From: Tetramitus jugosus
Lineage: Eukaryota; Heterolobosea; Eutetramitea; Acrasida; Vahlkampfiidae
Direction of reading: 5' to 3'
Assembly (NCBI GenBank): GCA_937625935.1
Contig: OW569371.1
Coordinates: forward strand, 372,001-436,000
DNA length: 64,000 nucleotides
The number at the start of each line of letters is the position of its first letter. Positions within the stretch are counted from its first letter, which is position 1. Below the pieces are notes generated by a model. The model had not been told where the DNA came from. It searched no databases and was given only the letters and a program-made list of their open reading frames with translations. Shown here in pieces: positions 58,218-64,000 of this stretch. The position numbers were made by a program, and so were the translations under genes.

Positions 58218-59768
58218 ATGAAACTCACAATTGCATTGCTGAGTGTTCTACTGCTGTCTCTTTGCTTTTTGAATGCAATTCATTCTCAATCTCTCGATTG
58301 GATCAATCAAATTCCAAAGGGTGGTGCCATGTTCGTAAGACCAACTTTCATTCGCTCTGATGCAGCGAATAATGTTTATGTTGCCAAGCTAGAAACGACA
58401 ACTTCTCCAGGTGGAACTTCTGCCTCTGCTCAGATCCTAAAGTTCAACTCTGCTGGTGCTCTACAATGGAACATTACTCTACCTGGTGCAAGCAATCCAC
58501 TTGGGTGGTTCGATACCGCTAGTGACGGTTCTGTTTTTGTCACAGGTAGTGGTTTGCCTTTTTCCGCAGGTGTGTTTGCTGGATTTGTTCAGAAGTATAA
58601 TACCAATGGTGTGTTCCAATGGCAAAAATTGTACCCAAATGCGAATGTTGGAAGAGCCATTCCTTTGTCGGGAGGTAGAGTGAGAGTTGAGGTCGCTGAA
58701 ACATCACTGGTTCCTAATCCTGCCCGTTTTGCTGAAACATTTGATGCCAATGGAGTTTCCTTGTCCGTTGAGCCATTGTTGAACGTCATTGTATCTACAT
58801 CTCCCTTCGATCCTGTTGCAGCCAGCAAATCGAACTCTGTTGGTGACTACTGCGGTGTCTTGCCCTCTCCTTTTCAATTTGTTCGCTTCAATTCAACCGG
58901 AGGTATCGTTTGGAGTCAACCTGTCATTGGTGTATTCTTCCCTTTCCTCGTATCTCAAATATTGATTGACGAGAGTGGAAATTGTGTTTTCACTGGTTTG
59001 GGTAACAATGTGACTGTTGGTCCTGTGAGTGTTCCCCCAGTAGAGTTGCGATCCGATTTTCTGACGTTCATCAATTCTGCTGGTGTGCCCCAGTTCATCA
59101 GAATTTATGATTTCCAGAGCCTTGATGGTTTGGACTGTGGTGCATTGCCAACTTCATTCCTTCGATGCTGGATGTCTGGAAGAGATTTAGATGGAAGACC
59201 AGCACTCGCTCGATTAGATCCAAACTTTAACATTGTGGATCTTTTTGTCGGAGAGGGCATTAATACTACTCTGACCTTTAAGATTGCCTTTACTCCTTCA
59301 AGAAAACTTGCAGGTGCTTTCAGTACAGGTATCGCCTCTGGTTCATGGTTCGGAGCTCCTATTGTCGTCCCTCCAGATCCAAGCAACTTCTTTACTGGAG
59401 CACTATTTGTTTTCCAATTGAACCTGGCCACGACAAACTGCGACAGAACGTTATCATGTGCTGCTGGAAACAACTGTTGCCTGTTGAGTAATGGCGACAC
59501 TGCTTGCTACAACCCATCTGTGTACAGCTGTTTCACACAATTGGGCAAACTATGTCCATTCAATACCTTACCTTGCGGTAACGCTTGCTACTCCCTATCA
59601 GCGTTCTCCTGTTCGAATGGATCGTTGTGCCCTGTGGGAACCTTGCAATGTGGCCCTGCCTGTTACAATCCGTTTGTTCACTCTTGCTTTGCGAATAATG
59701 TTCTCTGTCCAGTGGGAACCGTTCCATGCGGAAATGCTTGTGTACCAAGTGGCTCCACATGCCCTTAA
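58218..59768 (+). CDS. Secreted protein with beta-propeller-like region and CBM52-like Cys repeats
   Basis: 516 aa. A signal peptide (1-23) precedes about 360 residues of repeated SBBP-like strands (for example SDAANNVYVAKL and DESGNCVFTGLG), which probably form a propeller. The last 120 residues hold four Cys-rich units, for example LPCGNACYSLSAFSC, LCPVGTLQCGPACYNP and LCPVGTVPCGNACV. Spacing and the LCP...CG.ACY.P...SC pattern match the small carbohydrate-binding modules of the CBM52 type found in secreted glucanases. The protein probably binds beta-glucan or chitin-like polymers. That is inference from the module; no catalytic domain is seen. Confidence 0.75.
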   Translation: MKLTIALLSVLLLSLCFLNAIHSQSLDWINQIPKGGAMFVRPTFIRSDAANNVYVAKLETTTSPGGTSASAQILKFNSAGALQWNITLPGASNPLGWFDTASDGSVFVTGSGLPFSAGVFAGFVQKYNTNGVFQWQKLYPNANVGRAIPLSGGRVRVEVAETSLVPNPARFAETFDANGVSLSVEPLLNVIVSTSPFDPVAASKSNSVGDYCGVLPSPFQFVRFNSTGGIVWSQPVIGVFFPFLVSQILIDESGNCVFTGLGNNVTVGPVSVPPVELRSDFLTFINSAGVPQFIRIYDFQSLDGLDCGALPTSFLRCWMSGRDLDGRPALARLDPNFNIVDLFVGEGINTTLTFKIAFTPSRKLAGAFSTGIASGSWFGAPIVVPPDPSNFFTGALFVFQLNLATTNCDRTLSCAAGNNCCLLSNGDTACYNPSVYSCFTQLGKLCPFNTLPCGNACYSLSAFSCSNGSLCPVGTLQCGPACYNPFVHSCFANNVLCPVGTVPCGNACVPSGSTCP

Positions 59769-59882
59769 ACTGAATCCCGTAAACCGGAGTTACTCTATCT
59801 CTTTCCCCGAGATATCGGAGATATTCAAATGATGAAAAAAGGAAAAGAGAACTCGTGTGTAATAAAAAGGAAGAACGAAGAG

Positions 59883-61424
59883 ATGAGATCCTCCACTCAC
59901 TTTTTTGCGCTGTTTGTTTTTTTGTGCTTGATTCACTTTGCTTATTCACTGATTCAAGTGAATCCGAGCACACAAATGTTTGTGGACGAACATAATCGTA
60001 CACGAATCTTCCATGGTGTCAATGCAGTTGAAAAAGTTTTTCCCTTCTATCCTGTTCTCGATCGATTTGACTCCAACCGTTCCCTGTGTCAACAAGACTT
60101 TACAAATCTCAAAACTTGGGGTTTCAATGTTGTGCGTCTCTATCTGGCATGGCCTGGGTTCGAACCACAGAGAGGGCAATACAATTTCACTTACTTGGAT
60201 CAGTTGAACAAGATTGTGGATATGGCAGCTCAGAATGACATGTATATCATCTTGGATATGCATCAAGATGTATTTAGCAGAAAGTTTTGTGGTGAAGGAT
60301 TCCCTGATTGGGCCACTCTGGGTGATGACATTGAAAGCTTTCCTTTCCCTGTGCCCATCTCTGTTCAAAAAGATAAGGATGGTATTCCAATTGTGGAATC
60401 GTGCTTGAAGCATTCATTCTTCATGTACTATTTCTCAAAGGGTGCATCTTCTTCGTTTCAAAAGTTTTATGAGAACCAAGATGGTATTCTGGACGCGTTC
60501 GCTTCCATGTGGCAACAAGTAGCCAAGTATTTTGCAAAGAGCAAGAATGTGTTGGCTTATGAGATTTTGAATGAACCCTGGCCAGGTGATTATTTGAAGC
60601 ATCCTGAACTTCTATTGCCTCTCGGAACATCTGACAAAAAGTACTTGATGCCACTGTATTCAAAGGTGAATGACTATATTAGAAAGGTGGACGATGATCA
60701 TATTATCATGTTTGAACCGATCGTGAGTGACTTTAGTATTGTTGGTTTGGAGCATGGACCCTCTGGATCTAAAGATTACCTGAACAGAGAAGCCTTTTCC
60801 TATCACATTTATTGTGTCGATGCTGATTCTCATGGAGATCCAAAGAGTAGAGCAATTTGCAAGCTCTTTGATGATGGAATGTTCCGATGGAGACACTCGA
60901 CAATTCAAAAGTTGGGATCCGGTGCTTTTCTGACTGAATTTGGAGCTGTTTCAAATGCTACAGCAGGCTCTCACGAACTTCGTTGGATGACAGAACAGGC
61001 AGACAAGGAACTGAGAAGCTGGGCGTACTGGCAATTTAAGTTCTATGATGATGTAACCACTCAATCTAGTCCACCAACAATCGAGAGTTTTTATGGCGTT
61101 GATGGTTCACTTCAATTCGACAAGGTGAAAACCCTGTCCAGAACATATGCTCATGCTGTGTGTGGTATTCCAACTTCGATGAATTTCGATGCTTCAACAT
61201 CCCTGTTCTCACTCGTGTATTCCTCTGTCAATTGCCAAAACCAACCAACAATTGTCTATCTGAATGAACAATGGTACTATCCCAGAGGTTTCTCAGTCTC
61301 AGTCCACACAAAATCTGGAGCTTCAGTGAGATTCGACAAAGTGGAACAAAACTATCTTCACTTCACCCACTCACCTCAAGTCAGAGAAGGTGATTGGATC
61401 GAAATTGTAATCACCGCTCAATAA
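59883..61424 (+). CDS. Secreted GH5 endoglycoceramidase-like hydrolase
   Basis: 513 aa from the ATG at 59883, which opens a signal peptide (FFALFVFLCLIHFAYS). An ATG at 59829 would add 18 charged residues and bury it. The barrel contains RIFHGVNAVEKVFPFYP, the GFNVVRLYLAWPGFEPQRG block, ILDMHQDVFSR, acid/base Glu231 in YEILNEPWPGD and nucleophile Glu352 in AFLTEFGAVS. These are the endoglycoceramidase/EGCrP-type GH5 signatures. Members split the sugar head from glycosphingolipids or cleave steryl glucosides. A lysosomal or secreted digestive role is likely. It follows the CBM52-like gene by about 115 bp, same strand. Confidence 0.92.
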   Translation: MRSSTHFFALFVFLCLIHFAYSLIQVNPSTQMFVDEHNRTRIFHGVNAVEKVFPFYPVLDRFDSNRSLCQQDFTNLKTWGFNVVRLYLAWPGFEPQRGQYNFTYLDQLNKIVDMAAQNDMYIILDMHQDVFSRKFCGEGFPDWATLGDDIESFPFPVPISVQKDKDGIPIVESCLKHSFFMYYFSKGASSSFQKFYENQDGILDAFASMWQQVAKYFAKSKNVLAYEILNEPWPGDYLKHPELLLPLGTSDKKYLMPLYSKVNDYIRKVDDDHIIMFEPIVSDFSIVGLEHGPSGSKDYLNREAFSYHIYCVDADSHGDPKSRAICKLFDDGMFRWRHSTIQKLGSGAFLTEFGAVSNATAGSHELRWMTEQADKELRSWAYWQFKFYDDVTTQSSPPTIESFYGVDGSLQFDKVKTLSRTYAHAVCGIPTSMNFDASTSLFSLVYSSVNCQNQPTIVYLNEQWYYPRGFSVSVHTKSGASVRFDKVEQNYLHFTHSPQVREGDWIEIVITAQ

Positions 61425-61695
61425 ACATTCTAGGACGGGGTTGTTTAATTCCACCAGCCATCCAGATGCTGACTACTCCTATTTGGGACACGGATAATCC
61501 GGCTCCCAACGAGCTGACATGAATTTTGACAGGGGACTCTGATGCACGAACTAGAAAAAGGGGAAGCTGGGTGGCCCGTTTTTTTTCGACGATGCCGAAG
61601 AGAGATTCTGGGTCCAGTCACACAACGACACAACAAGTTTTCATTTGTAGATAGATTACCAATTTTATTGGTCATCAAAGATAGGAGAGAAGGAT

Positions 61696-64000
61696 ATGAA
61701 AGAACAAAAGCAAATGTTGAATCATTTGCCATCGTCAAACCAAAAACATTTCTTCCTGCTTGTCATTCTTGTGCTCACTGTGGTGTTATGTGGCTTCCAA
61801 ACTCCAAGTCAATCGGGACGACTCGTCTCTGGCGTCCTTCCCTCGTTGGGTGTCTCATGGATCGAAGCATTGAGTTTTGCGGATGCTATAACGATCTCTG
61901 CCATGACAACTGTTCCTTCCACAAATGACATTGTAATTGTTGGAATGTTGGACACTGGTCTTGCTGCCAATTCTTCGCTCATGCTCAAGATCAATAATCC
62001 GCAAGCTTTACCATCCAATCGAAGTTTGATAGGATATGTTTCGTTGATGGACACGAAGGGATTCATTTCGTGGACTTATGTAGTGTACTCTACCCCATCG
62101 ACTGTATCTGTTTCCAGTAATTTCATTTATGTGACGAGCTCACCGAATGGTGTAAATAGTTTTATGCATAAAATTACATTGACCGGGAACATCATATATT
62201 TCCCTTCCATCTCTGATCGACAGTACTATGCTAGTGCCATTGATCCAGTTACTCAGATCATGTATCTAGCTGGAATGAAGATGAGCGGAAGTAAAACGGC
62301 AATCCTTGTCGAATACTATCAGGATGGTTCCAAAGTAGATGAAATGTTGTCTACCGATCAGATAGGAACTAACACCGCAAAGTATATCAGTGTATACAAT
62401 GGAAGTGCTATTATTGGAGGTACAACCAGTGCCGGTGTAGACTTTGTCTCGCAGGCTATCAGTGGTCCTACTTCTTTTGCAATAGTGTTTGATACTATCA
62501 CGAAGCTTCCTCCCTCTACTGCCTACTATGCTGGCGATCTGGGAGCAAAGGCACCCTTGGTTGTCACAACACATGATGATCGACGATTCGCTGCTTTAGC
62601 TGATGGAACTCTGCTTTATTCAAGTATTATTCCCCCTGTCAGTTTTATTGCTGCTCAAGGTGGGTCCACAGTGGAGATTCACGGATTCGAAAGCCATGAC
62701 CCAACATCTGATGTTTTTGTAATTACAGGACAGATTACTGGCTCAGCAATTTTGTTCAGCGGACTCCTCACAATCTCGTCAAGGCAATCTGATGTTGCCA
62801 ATGGATTTGTGTGTGTATTCACATACCCTAGTAGTATATCTGTTGCTTGTTCTGTTTTTGGCGGATTGAGCGGAGCTGATTATGGAAAAGCGGTTACTGT
62901 GGATTCTAGTGGGCACATTATAGTGGCAAGTCCCACAAATTCGGTGAATAAGAAGTGGGGTCACATTAATCTCCCGGATGCGCATGAAAATCTGATTGCG
63001 AAACTTGGCGAATATTCCCTTGATCCAACAGTCATTCTTTCACTTGATATTATTGTTGATACACAACTTTATGCTGGTATCACTTACCTCATTACCAAAC
63101 CAATCACTGCAACAGCAGATATTACTGTCTCTCCTGGAGCTGTGATTGTGTTTAGTGGCAACTCAAGTCTGGCACTTGTGGGCTCTCAGATTGCAATGTT
63201 GGGCACTACTGCTTCGAACATTCAAATTCAATCTTTAGTTGATAACGCCCAAACTCTCATTATTTCTGACTCACAATCAACTGTGGTCATGGATCATGTT
63301 GTTGTCTCTGGACAGGGAGTGTCTCTATTGGGTGCATCCGGAGGATCAATTACCATCACCAACTCTCGGGTTGATGATGCTGCTAGCAAATGTATTCAAA
63401 TGAATGCTCCAGAGAATGTTCAGCTCGTAGGAAACACTATTACATCAAATAGTTCTTCAGTAGACCCAATTGTATCCATCACGAGATTCACTGGCCCCAC
63501 AGTACTTTCAGTCACTGGAAACGCATTTTATGCAAACAATAATCACATATCTCTGTTGGACATCGATGCCACAACTAGCACCAACAGATCAATTACCATT
63601 TACAATAATTCATTGAATGGAGGAGCGAAAGGAATCACAATAAGCGCACAATATCAGAGTTTAACTCTCTCATATAACGACTTCATTGGTATTGGGGCTC
63701 CATTAGACATGACACTAGTTAACAGTGCCGGATCAATAGCTTCAACTGCAACCATAGAGTCGAATGAATTTATCAAGTGTCGTTCACCAACTACGGTAAC
63801 TAAAATGAGTGATGGCAAGTTTTTGTTCCGAAACAACAGTTTCAGGAACAATTCTGGCGATTGTATTCTTTCGTTTACGAATTCCTATTTTTGTTCAGGC
63901 CCTATAACGTTCGATCGAAATACATTCTCTTACAATGAAATATCAAAGCAAGTAGTCTCCCTCCAAGTTCCAGACTACTGTTCGCTGGTTGATTTTTCAA
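61696..64000 (+). CDS. Large secreted or membrane beta-helix protein (3' end outside window)
   Basis: The frame is open from the ATG at 61696 to the right edge (768 codons) with no stop. A hydrophobic segment at residues about 19-34 (HFFLLVILVLTVVLCGF) is a signal peptide or signal anchor. The first 430 residues are Ser/Thr/Gly-rich with SBBP-like strands and IIGGTTSAGVDFVSQ. From about residue 450 the pattern changes to short repeated beta-strand turns (SGGSITITNSRVDDAA, VQLVGNTITSNSSS, FLFRNNSFRNNSGDC), typical of right-handed parallel beta-helices of the pectate-lyase fold. Many N-x-S/T sites occur. Such proteins are surface or adhesion proteins or polysaccharide lyases; no catalytic site is identified. 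Confidence 0.75.
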   Translation, partial: MKEQKQMLNHLPSSNQKHFFLLVILVLTVVLCGFQTPSQSGRLVSGVLPSLGVSWIEALSFADAITISAMTTVPSTNDIVIVGMLDTGLAANSSLMLKINNPQALPSNRSLIGYVSLMDTKGFISWTYVVYSTPSTVSVSSNFIYVTSSPNGVNSFMHKITLTGNIIYFPSISDRQYYASAIDPVTQIMYLAGMKMSGSKTAILVEYYQDGSKVDEMLSTDQIGTNTAKYISVYNGSAIIGGTTSAGVDFVSQAISGPTSFAIVFDTITKLPPSTAYYAGDLGAKAPLVVTTHDDRRFAALADGTLLYSSIIPPVSFIAAQGGSTVEIHGFESHDPTSDVFVITGQITGSAILFSGLLTISSRQSDVANGFVCVFTYPSSISVACSVFGGLSGADYGKAVTVDSSGHIIVASPTNSVNKKWGHINLPDAHENLIAKLGEYSLDPTVILSLDIIVDTQLYAGITYLITKPITATADITVSPGAVIVFSGNSSLALVGSQIAMLGTTASNIQIQSLVDNAQTLIISDSQSTVVMDHVVVSGQGVSLLGASGGSITITNSRVDDAASKCIQMNAPENVQLVGNTITSNSSSVDPIVSITRFTGPTVLSVTGNAFYANNNHISLLDIDATTSTNRSITIYNNSLNGGAKGITISAQYQSLTLSYNDFIGIGAPLDMTLVNSAGSIASTATIESNEFIKCRSPTTVTKMSDGKFLFRNNSFRNNSGDCILSFTNSYFCSGPITFDRNTFSYNEISKQVVSLQVPDYCSLVDFS

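Overview
The window is nuclear DNA of a unicellular eukaryote. It is gene-dense and has short GT-AG introns (70-190 bp, many with GTATGT or GTAAGT donors), A/T-rich spacers and two kinds of nuclear tRNA gene. The protein set (enkurin, hybrid histidine kinase, RCC1-like and F-box/LRR proteins, cathepsin C, myo-inositol-phosphate synthase, secreted GH39/GH5/CBM52 proteins) fits a heterolobosean amoeboflagellate, most likely a Naegleria. The genus is inferred from gene content and style; the sequence alone does not prove it.

Left part (1-17.3 kb), compact housekeeping genes: the 3' end of a Cys-rich protein, an ORC1/CDC6 ATPase, a coiled-coil protein whose first exon encodes a D-box, a membrane-anchored FAD aldonolactone-oxidase relative, an F-box-like LRR protein, NTAQ1, enkurin, cathepsin C, a Mut7-C RNase-like protein, phosphoacetylglucosamine mutase and an amidase. 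Next (17.4-23.4 kb) is a looser accessory region. It holds three copies of a small acidic-protein gene on recently duplicated DNA, a coiled-coil gene with a possible frameshifted zinc-finger tail, a two-exon acidic gene and frame-broken coding stretches.

The centre of interest is 24.8-27.4 kb. Two initiator-tRNA(Met) genes lie as an inverted duplication. The upstream flank of one is interrupted by a 1.3-kb insertion with a poly(A) tail, a perfect 15-bp target-site duplication and one intact 382-aa ORF1-like RNA-binding protein, but no reverse transcriptase. The upstream flank of the other tRNA copy preserves the empty site. This looks like a tRNA-gene-targeted non-LTR retroelement, or a LINE-mobilised retrocopy, comparable in logic to the Dictyostelium TRE elements. 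Decayed coding sequence also lies beside the left initiator tRNA and, in the same geometry, beside the tRNA-Glu at 37.05 kb.

Right part: an F-box protein with an N-terminal membrane segment, INO1, a 1702-aa coiled-coil protein, an FKBP-TPR protein, a polyQ membrane protein, ETF-alpha, RNA polymerase subunit RPB12 with a CTD-like tail, lipin, a UVR-motif coiled-coil protein, the complex I subunit NDUFA8, a zinc-ribbon protein and a hybrid histidine kinase. A run of secreted proteins follows on the plus strand (GH39, CBM52-like, GH5, and the start of a beta-helix protein cut by the window edge). Several models were completed by recognising introns by eye; each is marked as inferred.
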